From: Pseudomonadota bacterium
GTDB lineage: Bacteria; Pseudomonadota; Gammaproteobacteria; Burkholderiales; Burkholderiaceae_B
Direction of reading: 5' to 3'
Assembly (NCBI GenBank): GCA_023425645.1
Contig: JAFACG010000003.1
Location: forward strand, 1 to 64,000
Length of the DNA: 64,000 nt
Positions 54,302-62,970 of this stretch are shown here, one piece after another (position 1 is the first letter of the stretch; each line of letters opens with the position of its first letter). Made by a program: the position numbers and the translations under genes. Under the pieces are notes generated by a model. It ran no database searches. It was not told the DNA's origin and saw nothing but the letters and a program-made list of their open reading frames with translations.

Positions 54302-54402
54302 TACTTTCTCTCTTGTTCTGAAGTTGCAGCTAGATCCGAGCAGGTCAGTCGCGCTATTAAACCAGTTCATCCTCCTTTTCGCCCACCGCCCGCGGCGCGC
54401 CG

Positions 54403-55959
54403 CTAAGGCGCCAGGCGGTACGCCCCGCGCCCATGGGCGCACTCGGGACAATATTGTTCATAAAACCGTCTTACATGCGGGAAAATGGCCTCGGACAGGG
54501 CAAGGCGCGCCTGCTCGGACTGGTCCAGCGGGCGCGCAAGCTGTTCAGCCAGGGCCTGCAGCACGGCCGGCCTGTCCACCTGGGTGAAGCGTCCTTGCTC
54601 GTAGATGACCCGGCCGGCCACCATCACGCTGTCCACGGCATCGCGCTGGGCCCGGTGCACCAGGGCGTCGACCACGCTGACCACCGGATCCAGATAGGGA
54701 TAGGCCAGGCGCGCATGATCGATCAGCACAAGATCCGCCGCCCGTCCGGGCTCCAGCACGCCGATGTCGCCGGCGAATGGCGTGCTGGCCGCCCCCCCTT
54801 CCGTGGCCATGCGCAGCACCTCGGCCGAACTGGGCGCCTGGGTCTCGTCCATGCCCGGCATGCGATGCAAGTGCTTGACCAGGCGCATTTCCTGAAGCAT
54901 GTCGCGGTCTTCGTTGATCCCCGCCTCGTCCAGGCCCAGGGCCATGCTGATGCCCCGGCGCTGCAACTGGGCCCAGGGCGCGATGCCGCTGCGCAAGCGC
55001 AGATTGGAGCTGGCGTTGGTGCACAGGTGCACGCCGCGCTCGGCGATCAAGTCGAGTTCCGGCTCGTCCAGCCACACGCCGTGACCCAGCGTCATGCGCG
55101 GATTGAGCAGGCCGAAGCGGTCCAGGTGGGCGACGGCCGAGCCACCGGTGCGCCGCCGGGCGTACTCGCGCTGATAGGCGGTCTCCAGCAAGTGCATGTG
55201 CATGCACGCCTGATGGCGTTCCGAACAGTCGGCCATGCGCTCCAGAGCCTGGTCGGAGCACCAGTGCAGATTGACCGGCGCCAACTGGATGCGGACCAGC
55301 TCATTGCCGGCATGACGCCGAGTCAGCGCCTCGAACAGGCTGAAATTATCGTCCAGAGGCATGCTTTGCTCGCGCACCCATTGGCGGAACTGTGCATCCA
55401 GCGGCGCCGGCAGGCGTCGGGCGAAGCGCTCGTCATCCTCGTAGACGAGCCGGTTCTGGTCGCGCAAGCCGTAGGAATACGAGACCCGCATCCCTATCTG
55501 TCCATAGGCGCCGATCACCCGACCGGCATGCTCTTCGATACGCTCCAGCGGCGGGAGCACCCGGCCATGCAGGTGCTGGACCGTGGTCACCCCGCTGGCC
55601 ACCTGCTCGAAGGCCGAATACAGCGTATCGAGCGCCGGATCGACCGTCCGCCCCCGGATGCGATGCGCCAGCCACAACTCGAGCGGCAGATCGGGCGAGC
55701 CCAGCTGGAAGGGCGTCATGCCGACATGATGGTGGCCATTGACCAGGCCCGGGATGACCAGCTGCGCGCCCGTCCCCACCACCGGCGCATGCGGATGGCG
55801 GGCGCGCAATTCGGACCACGGCCCCAGGGCGACGATACGCCCCTGCTCCTGGTAGATGGCCGCATCGTCGAGCACCTGCACGCGATGTCGGTCGATCACC
55901 CGGCAGATGATGTGCCGCCCGCGGATCAGGCTTGCCTTAGGCTGCGCGTCACTGGACAT
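54403..55959 (-). CDS. Amidohydrolase 2 (metal-dependent hydrolase)
   Basis: A 518-residue amidohydrolase-superfamily enzyme. The metal site is LVNGHHHVGM near residue 75; other ligands are probably in HMHLLETAYQRE, LGHGVWLDEPELD and GLDEAGINEDRD. The C-terminal beta domain has LEPGRAADLVLIDHARLAYPYLDP. It is larger than the enzyme at 50769 and only distantly similar. It overlaps the end of the SBP gene by 11 bp. Its reaction is probably hydrolysis of a cyclic amide or deamination of a ring. Confidence 0.87.
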   Translation of the reverse strand: MSSDAQPKASLIRGRHIICRVIDRHRVQVLDDAAIYQEQGRIVALGPWSELRARHPHAPVVGTGAQLVIPGLVNGHHHVGMTPFQLGSPDLPLELWLAHRIRGRTVDPALDTLYSAFEQVASGVTTVQHLHGRVLPPLERIEEHAGRVIGAYGQIGMRVSYSYGLRDQNRLVYEDDERFARRLPAPLDAQFRQWVREQSMPLDDNFSLFEALTRRHAGNELVRIQLAPVNLHWCSDQALERMADCSERHQACMHMHLLETAYQREYARRRTGGSAVAHLDRFGLLNPRMTLGHGVWLDEPELDLIAERGVHLCTNASSNLRLRSGIAPWAQLQRRGISMALGLDEAGINEDRDMLQEMRLVKHLHRMPGMDETQAPSSAEVLRMATEGGAASTPFAGDIGVLEPGRAADLVLIDHARLAYPYLDPVVSVVDALVHRAQRDAVDSVMVAGRVIYEQGRFTQVDRPAVLQALAEQLARPLDQSEQARLALSEAIFPHVRRFYEQYCPECAHGRGAYRLAP

Positions 55960-57553
55960 TTTTCTTGACCGTTTCCAGGTGCCAGGCCAGTCCGAAGGCC
56001 GAGGGCGACCAGCTCTTGACGCGCGGCCCCGCTACGGCCACTTCATAGCGCAAGGCCACCGGATAGCTGTTGAATTCCTCGTACAGTTCGTGGTTCAGCT
56101 CTTTGAGCCCCGCGTCCAGCTCCTGCAAGGAAGTCAGCTTGATCAGCTTTTCCCACTGGGCGTCGATCTTGGGCAGGTTCCAGTAGCCCTGGATCAGGCC
56201 GCCGATCTTCTGGCTGATCACGCCCACGCGCAGCGCCGGCATGACGGTGGGGCGCGGCGCGCCGGCGTCCAGGTACAGGTGGGCCGCGTAATTCGTTTCC
56301 CAGCGCTGCGGATTGGAGGCGTAGCGCGGACGGAAGGCGCCGAACTCCATGGGCGTCACCTCGGTCTTGAAGCCGGAGGCCCGCAGATAGCCGTCGATCA
56401 GGTCCATGATCTCGGGCGCTTCGGGCATGGCGTTGGTGCGCACCGACCACAGCTTGACGGGCGTGCCCTTGTAGCCGATCTGCCTGAGCAGTTCGGCGGC
56501 GCGCTTGGGATCATATTCGTAGGGCTTGAGCGCGGGGTCGAAGCCCAGCGAGCCTTCCGTCCAGTAAGCGGTGGCCAGGCGCTCGGCCGTACCCTCGGGA
56601 TAGATGCTCTTGACGATGGCGCCCATGTCGATGGCGCGCACCAGGGCTTCGCGGAATGCCTGCTGATGGCACAGCATCTGCTCCTGCCAGCACCCGTAGA
56701 AGGACAGGCCGCCCTTGGACGAGCCCCGGTTGGTCAATACCTGCAGATTGGCGGCGCGCGCGTCGATCACCTGGCGGGGATCGACGAAGGCCATGTCGGC
56801 CTCGCCGGCCCGCACCATGGACAGGCGCGTGCTGGCCTGGCTGCGCGGAATCAGCCTCATGGTGTCGAAGTCCGGGATGCGCGACGCATCCCAGTAATCC
56901 GTATTGGCCTTGAGCACCATGTCCACGCCACGATTGAAGGCCTCGAATTTCCAGGGGCCGGTGCCCACCGGATCGCCCACCATCTCGAAGCCGCCCTCGA
57001 CGGCCTTGAAGTTGTGGCGCGGCAGCATGCGGATGTCGCCGTCGCGCGCGCTGAGCACCGCCAGGAAAGACGGGTCGGGCTCCTTGAGGACGATCTCGAC
57101 GGTATGCTCGTCCTTGGCGGTCACGCTGTCCACGGCCTGCAGCAAGCGGCAGAAGGTGCAGATCGCGTCCTTGGCCACATAGCGCTCGCCCAGGCTGAAG
57201 ACCACGTCGTCGGCCGTGAAAGGCTTGCCGTCGTGCCATTTGACGCCCTGGCGCAGGATGATCGTGAAATGACGCGCATCGTCGGCCATGGTCCAGGACT
57301 GGGCCAGGCCGCGCTCGGCGGCCAGCTGCCCGTCGGGCGCCGTGCCGATCAAGGGCTCGTTGGTATGGCCCGTGTACTGCAGGTCCTGGGTCGATGTCTT
57401 GCCCAGGTCCAGCATCTCGCGTCCGAAATTGGGCACCACCACGGTCAGCGTGCCTTCAGGCGCGGCCATGCCGGGAGAGGAATGCAGGAAAGCGGCCAGA
57501 GCCAGCGCAGTGCCGCCCAGTGCCTTGCCCAACAGATGTCGTTTGATTTTCAT
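55949..57553 (-). CDS. ABC transporter substrate-binding protein, family 5 (copy 3)
   Basis: A 534-residue periplasmic binding protein of the oligopeptide/nickel SBP_bac_5 family. A signal peptide covers about 1-30 (MKIKRHLLGKALGGTALAL, cleavage near MAAPEG). The mature protein begins TLTVVVPNFGREMLDLGK. WRQG-like motifs include LRQGVKWHDGKPFTADDVVFSLG and DPVGTGPWKFEAF. It is closely related to the copy just upstream (long identical runs), the product of tandem duplication. ATG at 57553 is preferred over an upstream alternative at 57628. Confidence 0.93.
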   Translation of the reverse strand: MKIKRHLLGKALGGTALALAAFLHSSPGMAAPEGTLTVVVPNFGREMLDLGKTSTQDLQYTGHTNEPLIGTAPDGQLAAERGLAQSWTMADDARHFTIILRQGVKWHDGKPFTADDVVFSLGERYVAKDAICTFCRLLQAVDSVTAKDEHTVEIVLKEPDPSFLAVLSARDGDIRMLPRHNFKAVEGGFEMVGDPVGTGPWKFEAFNRGVDMVLKANTDYWDASRIPDFDTMRLIPRSQASTRLSMVRAGEADMAFVDPRQVIDARAANLQVLTNRGSSKGGLSFYGCWQEQMLCHQQAFREALVRAIDMGAIVKSIYPEGTAERLATAYWTEGSLGFDPALKPYEYDPKRAAELLRQIGYKGTPVKLWSVRTNAMPEAPEIMDLIDGYLRASGFKTEVTPMEFGAFRPRYASNPQRWETNYAAHLYLDAGAPRPTVMPALRVGVISQKIGGLIQGYWNLPKIDAQWEKLIKLTSLQELDAGLKELNHELYEEFNSYPVALRYEVAVAGPRVKSWSPSAFGLAWHLETVKKNVQ

Positions 57554-57578
57554 TGTCTCGCTCCACGTAGTGATACGA

Positions 57579-59171
57579 CTAGTTTTGAGGACTGCGGCGA
57601 ATCGTTTCCAGATGCCAGGCAAAGCCATAGCTGGTCGGCGTCCAACTCTGCACGCGCGGTCCGGCCACGGCCACCTGGTTGCGCAGCACGACGGGATGAA
57701 AGCTGAATTCCTGGTACACCTGGCGATTCAGCTCACCCAGCGCCTGGTCCAGGGCCTCCAGCGAGGTCAAGGTGTTCAGGTGGTCCCACTGCTGGTCCAT
57801 CCAGGGCATGTTCCAGTAGCTCTGGATCAGGCCGCCTTTCTCGTGGCTGATCATGCCCACGCGCAGATTGGGCAGGATGGTGGGGCGCGGCCCCGCGCCG
57901 TTCAGGTACAGATGAGCGGCGTAATTCGTTTCCCAGCGCTGCGGGCTGGAGGCATAGCGCGGACGGAAAGCGCCGAACTCCATGGGCGTCACCTCGGTCT
58001 TGAAGCCGGAGGCCCGCAGATAGCCGTCCACCAGTTCCATGATCTCGGGGGCTTCGGGCATGGCGTTGGTGCGCACCGACCACAGCTTGACGGGCGTGCC
58101 CTTGTAGCCGATCTGCCTGAGCAGTTCGGCGGCCCGCTTGGGATCATATTCATAGGGCTTCAGATTCGGATCGAAGCCCAGCGAACCTTCCGTCCAGTAC
58201 ACCGTGGTCAGCCGCTCGCCGGTGCCCTCCGGATAAATGCTCTTGACGATGGCGTCCATGTCGATGGCGCGCACCAGGGCTTCGCGGAATGCCTGCTGAT
58301 GGCACAGCATCTGTTCCTGCCAGCAGCCGTAGAAGGACAGAGTGCCCAGGGCGGAGCCCTTGGAGGTCAGCACCTTGAGGCCCGCGGAGCGCGCCTCGAC
58401 CACCTGGCGCGGATCGACGAAGGCCATGTCGGCCTCGCCGGCCCGCACCATGGACAGCCGCGTGCTGGCCTGGCTGCGCGGAACCAGACGCAAGGTGTCG
58501 AAATCCGGGATGCGCTCCGCGTCCCAGTAATCCGTATTGGCCGTCAGCACCATGTCCACGCCCCGACTGAAGCTCTTGTAGCGCCAGGGCCCGGTGCCCA
58601 CCGGCTCGCCCGTCATTTCATAGCCGCCCTCGACGGCCTTGAAATTGTGGCGCGGCAGGATGCGGATGTCGCCGTCGCGCGCCGTCAGCACCGCCAGGAA
58701 TGCCGGGTCGGGTTCCTTGAGCGTCAGTTTCACGGTGTGCTCGTCCACGGCCTCGACCTTCTCGAGCGCATCGAGCTGCCGGCAGAAGGTGCAGATGGCA
58801 TCCTTGGCCACATAGCGCTCGCCCAGGCTGAAGACCACGTCATCGGCCGTGAAGGGCTTGCCGTCGTGCCATTTGACGCCCTGGCGCAGGTTCACCACAT
58901 AGCTGCGCGCATCCTCGCTCATGCTCCAGCTCCGGGCCAGTCCGCGCTCGGCGGCCAGCTGGCCGTCAGGCGCCGCGCCGATCAAGGGCTCGTTGGTATG
59001 GCCGGTGTACTGCAGGTCCTGGGTCGATGTCTTGCCCAGGTCCAGCACCTCCCGTCCGAAGTTCGGGACCACGACGGTCAGGGTGCCGGCGGGCGCCGCC
59101 CAGGCAGGCGCGGCCAGCATGCCGCCACATAGCGCCAGAATGGCGGATAAGCTGCGTCTCTTCATTGTCAT
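57579..59171 (-). CDS. ABC transporter substrate-binding protein, family 5 (copy 2)
   Basis: A 530-residue SBP_bac_5 protein with a signal peptide of about 25 residues. It is highly similar to copy 3 through most of its length (for example SFYGCWQEQMLCHQQAF and GTPVKLWSVRTNAMPEAPEI in both) but differs in the N-terminal leader and in scattered ligand-domain residues. ATG at 59171 has AGGGGT upstream. The ligand is unknown; duplicates may bind related compounds. Confidence 0.93.
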   Translation of the reverse strand: MTMKRRSLSAILALCGGMLAAPAWAAPAGTLTVVVPNFGREVLDLGKTSTQDLQYTGHTNEPLIGAAPDGQLAAERGLARSWSMSEDARSYVVNLRQGVKWHDGKPFTADDVVFSLGERYVAKDAICTFCRQLDALEKVEAVDEHTVKLTLKEPDPAFLAVLTARDGDIRILPRHNFKAVEGGYEMTGEPVGTGPWRYKSFSRGVDMVLTANTDYWDAERIPDFDTLRLVPRSQASTRLSMVRAGEADMAFVDPRQVVEARSAGLKVLTSKGSALGTLSFYGCWQEQMLCHQQAFREALVRAIDMDAIVKSIYPEGTGERLTTVYWTEGSLGFDPNLKPYEYDPKRAAELLRQIGYKGTPVKLWSVRTNAMPEAPEIMELVDGYLRASGFKTEVTPMEFGAFRPRYASSPQRWETNYAAHLYLNGAGPRPTILPNLRVGMISHEKGGLIQSYWNMPWMDQQWDHLNTLTSLEALDQALGELNRQVYQEFSFHPVVLRNQVAVAGPRVQSWTPTSYGFAWHLETIRRSPQN

Positions 59172-59175
59172 ACCC

Positions 59176-60171
59176 CTATTGGCCGGGCGTCGCTGCCGCG
59201 ACGCCCTCGGTCACGTGGCGGTGGCAAGCCACCTCATACCCCGGCGCCACTTCCGCCAGGTCGGGCGCCTGCGTCCAGCAGTGGTCCATGACCACGGGAC
59301 AGCGCGGCGCGAAAGGACAGGCCGGCCGCTCGAGTCCCGCCGGCACGGCGTTATGGATGGGGGCCGCCTCGGTGATGTCGCCCGGGCGGCGCATGCGCGC
59401 CGCCTCGATCAGCTTGCGGGTGTACGGATGGCGCGCTCCCTGGAACAGGCTTTCGGAAGCGCCCTGCTCGACGATGCGCCCCTTGTACATGACGATGACG
59501 CGTGTGGCCAGAAAGCGCACGGTCGCCAGATCATGCGAGATCAGCACATAGCTCACGCCCAGCGAGCCCTGCAGGTCCTTGAGCAGGTTCATGATCTGCG
59601 CCCGCACCGACACGTCCAGCGCCGAGACCGGTTCATCCAGCACGATGGCGCGCGGGCGCAGGGCCACGGCCCTGGCAATGGCGATGCGCTGTCGCTGCCC
59701 GCCGCTGAACTCATGCGGAAAGTTCCGGGCGGCGGCCTGCTCCAGGCCCACGTCGTCCAGGCTGCGGGCCACGGCCTTGTCGATATGCGCCCTGTCGAAG
59801 CCATTGATCTTCATCGGCTCGGCAATGATGTCCGCCACCCGCATGCGCGGATTGAGCGAACTCCAGGGATCCTGGAATACCGCCTGCACGCCCGAGCGGT
59901 ACTGGCGCAACTGCTCGCGCGTACAGCCGGCCAGCGGCCGGCCCTCGAAGTAGACGGCGCCCGAGCTCGGGGCCTCCAGGCCCAGCAGCATCTTGGCCGT
60001 GGTGCTCTTGCCGCAGCCCGACTCGCCGACCACGGCCACGGTCTCCTCGCGCGCCACCGACAGGGACATGTCCTCGACCGCGCGCACCGGCGTGCCGCGC
60101 GCCAGCAGGCCGGCGCGCCGCTGATAGATCTTCTGCAACCGGCGTCCTTCCAGCAAGGCCGTCTCGTTCAT
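59176..60171 (-). CDS. ABC transporter ATP-binding protein (DppF/OppF-like)
   Basis: A 331-residue ATPase with Walker A GESGCGKSTTAKML, signature FSGGQRQRIAIARAV and Walker B RAIVLDEPVSALDVSV, followed by the oligopeptide-ABC C-terminal CPFAPRCP zinc-like motif. ATG at 60171 overlaps the stop of the DppD-like gene (ATGA). It energises import through the two permeases upstream. Confidence 0.95.
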   Translation of the reverse strand: MNETALLEGRRLQKIYQRRAGLLARGTPVRAVEDMSLSVAREETVAVVGESGCGKSTTAKMLLGLEAPSSGAVYFEGRPLAGCTREQLRQYRSGVQAVFQDPWSSLNPRMRVADIIAEPMKINGFDRAHIDKAVARSLDDVGLEQAAARNFPHEFSGGQRQRIAIARAVALRPRAIVLDEPVSALDVSVRAQIMNLLKDLQGSLGVSYVLISHDLATVRFLATRVIVMYKGRIVEQGASESLFQGARHPYTRKLIEAARMRRPGDITEAAPIHNAVPAGLERPACPFAPRCPVVMDHCWTQAPDLAEVAPGYEVACHRHVTEGVAAATPGQ

Positions 60172-61157
60172 GACTTCTCCTCGTACAACCAGCAGCTGAC
60201 CTTGCGCTCCCCCACCTGGATGTCGGGCGGCGTCTGCGCCTGGCAGCGCGGCATGGCTTTCGGGCACCGGGGAGCGAATGCGCACCCCGGCAAAGGCTTG
60301 AAGACCGACGGCGGCTGCCCGTCGATCGAGAACAGGCGCTCCTCGCGCAGGGCCACGTCGGGCACCGAACGCAACAAGGCCTGGGTGTAGGGATGCAGGG
60401 GCTGGGCGAACAAGGGGCCGGTTTCGGCCGTCTCGACGATGCGCCCGGCGTACATCACGGCCACCCGGTCGCACATGCGCGTCACCACGCCGAAATCATG
60501 GGTGACCAGCAGCACGCCCAGTCCGGCTTCGCGCTGCAGGCGCTTGAGCAAGGCCAGGAACTCCTCCTGGACCGTCACATCCAGGGCCGTCGTGGGCTCG
60601 TCGGCCAGGATGACCTCCGGGTCGCCGGCCATGGCCATGGCCCCGACGACTCGCTGGCGCATGCCCCCGCTGAAATGATGGGGATAGGCCTTGAGCCCCT
60701 GCTCGGGATCGGGAATGCGCACCTTGTCCAGCAGCTCGCACGCCGCCGTGCGCAGCGCCTGGCCGCGCAGGCCGCGATGCAGCATCAGGGCCTCGTTCAT
60801 CTGCTCGCCTATGGTGAGCACCGGATTGAGGGCCCGCATGGGATCCTGCAGAATCATGGCGATGTGCTTGCCCCGATAGGCGCGCAACTGCTCCTCGCTC
60901 TTGTCCAGCAGGTTCTCCCCCTTGAACAGCACCCGTCCGCCGACCACCCGTGAAGCGGGCTGGGGATTGAGCCTCAAGACAGACAGGCAGGTCAGGCTTT
61001 TGCCCGAGCCGGATTCGCCCACCAGGCCGAGGGTCTGGCCCGCATACAATTCGAAGCTGACGCGGTTGACCGCCCGCCCTACGCCTCGCTTGCTGAATAG
61101 ATGAAGTTGCAGGTCCTCGACCGCCAGAATCGGGGCTGCGTTGTTCTGTGCCGTCAT
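60168..61157 (-). CDS. ABC transporter ATP-binding protein (DppD/OppD-like)
   Basis: A 329-residue ATPase: Walker A GESGSGKSLTCLSV, signature FSGGMRQRVVGAMAMA, Walker B EVILADEPTTALDVTV, and a C-terminal GCAFAPRCPKAM motif. It pairs with the DppF-like subunit, with a 4-bp overlap. Confidence 0.95.
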   Translation of the reverse strand: MTAQNNAAPILAVEDLQLHLFSKRGVGRAVNRVSFELYAGQTLGLVGESGSGKSLTCLSVLRLNPQPASRVVGGRVLFKGENLLDKSEEQLRAYRGKHIAMILQDPMRALNPVLTIGEQMNEALMLHRGLRGQALRTAACELLDKVRIPDPEQGLKAYPHHFSGGMRQRVVGAMAMAGDPEVILADEPTTALDVTVQEEFLALLKRLQREAGLGVLLVTHDFGVVTRMCDRVAVMYAGRIVETAETGPLFAQPLHPYTQALLRSVPDVALREERLFSIDGQPPSVFKPLPGCAFAPRCPKAMPRCQAQTPPDIQVGERKVSCWLYEEKS

Positions 61158-61158
61158 G

Positions 61159-62052
61159 TCAGATGTTCCGCAATTGGGGATCGAGCACGTCGCGCACCCA
61201 ATCGCCCACCAGGTTGTAGGAAAACACCACGAAAAGAATCGCCAGGCCCGGCATGGTGGAGATCCACCAGGCCGACTCCACGTAGTCCAGGCCTTCGGAA
61301 ACCATGCCGCCCCAGGTCGGCGTGGGCGGCGGCACGCCCGCCCCCAGGAAGGTCAGCGAGGCCTCGACGATGATGGCCCAGCCCACCTGCAGCGTCGCCA
61401 GGACCATGAGCGTATTGGCCACGTTGGGCAGGATGTGCCGCAGCACGATCCGCATGCCGCCCGCGCCGGCCACCCGCGCCAGCAGGACGAAATCGCGGTC
61501 CTTGAGCGCCAGGACGTCGCCGCGCACCAGCCGTGCGAAACGCGCCCAGAGCACCAGGGCCAGCACGATCACCACCACCCAGAAGCTGGGACCCACCGTC
61601 ACCGCCAGCACCAGGGCGAGCAGGATGCTGGGAAACGCCAGGAAGCCGTCGGCGCTGCGCATGATGAGCGCATCGATCCAGCCGCCGCGATACCCCGCCG
61701 CCAACCCCAGCAGCGTGCCCACCGTGCCGCCCAGGATGATGGTGGCCATGGCGATGCCCAGGGACACCTGCGTGCCCAGGATGATGCGGCTGAACAGGTC
61801 CCGGCCAAGGCGGTCCGTTCCCAGGGGATAGGACCAGCTCCCGCCTTCCAGGAAGACGGGCGGCTGCAGGGATACGGCAGGATTGATGGCCAACGGGTCA
61901 TGCAGCACCAGATGGTCGGCGAACAGCGCCACCAGCACCGTCAGCAAAACCATGGCCAGGCCGCCCCACGGCGCCTTGCTCTGCCTGACGCCCCGCCACA
62001 AGGCCGCCAGGCGGGAAGGACGGGCGCCCTCTTGAATAGCTGAAGTCTGCAC
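61159..62052 (-). CDS. ABC transporter permease (DppC/OppC-like)
   Basis: A 297-residue inner-membrane permease with about six helices: a first helix near 30-50, then a periplasmic loop, then the binding-protein-dependent transport domain (about 90-290). The EAA-like loop is VAGAGGMRIVLRHILPNVANTLMV. It begins 3 bp after the DppB-like gene. Confidence 0.94.
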   Translation of the reverse strand: MQTSAIQEGARPSRLAALWRGVRQSKAPWGGLAMVLLTVLVALFADHLVLHDPLAINPAVSLQPPVFLEGGSWSYPLGTDRLGRDLFSRIILGTQVSLGIAMATIILGGTVGTLLGLAAGYRGGWIDALIMRSADGFLAFPSILLALVLAVTVGPSFWVVVIVLALVLWARFARLVRGDVLALKDRDFVLLARVAGAGGMRIVLRHILPNVANTLMVLATLQVGWAIIVEASLTFLGAGVPPPTPTWGGMVSEGLDYVESAWWISTMPGLAILFVVFSYNLVGDWVRDVLDPQLRNI

Positions 62053-62055
62053 GGC

Positions 62056-62970
62056 TTAGCTCCTCACCCGTGGATCGATCAGCCCGTAGGCCATGTCCAC
62101 CAGGAAATTGATGCCCACGATGATGGCCGTATAGACCAGCACCGCCAGCTGCAAAACGGGAAAGTCGCGCCAGAGGGTGGATTCGTAGGCCAGATAGCCC
62201 AGTCCGGGCCAGCCGAAGACCACTTCGATCACCACGCCCGAGGCGATGATCACGCCATACATGAAGCCGATGAAGGTGACCACCGGAATCAGGGCGTTGC
62301 GCAAGGCGTGCTTCCAGACCACCTTGCTCTCCTTCAGGCCCTTGGCGCGCGCCAGCTTCACGAACTCGGCCCCCAGCACTTCGAGCATGGACGAGCGCAG
62401 CAGGCGCACGATGCCCGCGCTGATGCTCCAGCCCAGGACGATGCTGGGCAGCACGAAATGCTGCCAGGTCCCGGTCCCCGAACTGGGAAACCAGCGCAGG
62501 TGAACGGCGAAGATCAGGATCAGCATCACGCTGAGCCAGAAAGCCGGCGTGGACTGGCCGAACAGGGCGAAGCTCATGCTGAACTTGTCCCAGCCCCGGC
62601 CACGGTTGGTCGCCGCCAGCACGCCCAGCGGGATGCTGATGAGCACCGCCACCAGCAGCCCGGCGGTGGCCAGGATCAGCGTGCGCCCGATCCGGTCGAA
62701 CACCAGTTCGGTCGCCGGCGCGCCGGTGCGTATGGACTTGCCGAAGTCGCCGCGCACGGCATCGCCCAGGAAGATCAGGTACTGCTGGGCGAGCGGCTTG
62801 TCCAGGCCCATCCGCTCGATGTATTCGATGCGCTCGGCGGGCGTGGAATCCGCCGGCAGGACCAGGTCGGCCGGGCTTCCGGAAGAGCGCGCCAGCACGA
62901 AAATGATCAGGCTGGTCATCAGCAAGGTCATGAAGGCCTGGAACAGGCGGGTCAGGATCAGGCGTGCCAT
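62056..62970 (-). CDS. ABC transporter permease (DppB/OppB-like)
   Basis: A 304-residue inner-membrane permease with six helices. The EAA motif region is LARAKGLKESKVVWKHALRNALIPV, and the C-terminus FLVDMAYGLIDPRVR is typical of DppB. The gene starts within the end of the preceding SBP gene (13 bp overlap). Confidence 0.95.
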   Translation of the reverse strand: MARLILTRLFQAFMTLLMTSLIIFVLARSSGSPADLVLPADSTPAERIEYIERMGLDKPLAQQYLIFLGDAVRGDFGKSIRTGAPATELVFDRIGRTLILATAGLLVAVLISIPLGVLAATNRGRGWDKFSMSFALFGQSTPAFWLSVMLILIFAVHLRWFPSSGTGTWQHFVLPSIVLGWSISAGIVRLLRSSMLEVLGAEFVKLARAKGLKESKVVWKHALRNALIPVVTFIGFMYGVIIASGVVIEVVFGWPGLGYLAYESTLWRDFPVLQLAVLVYTAIIVGINFLVDMAYGLIDPRVRS

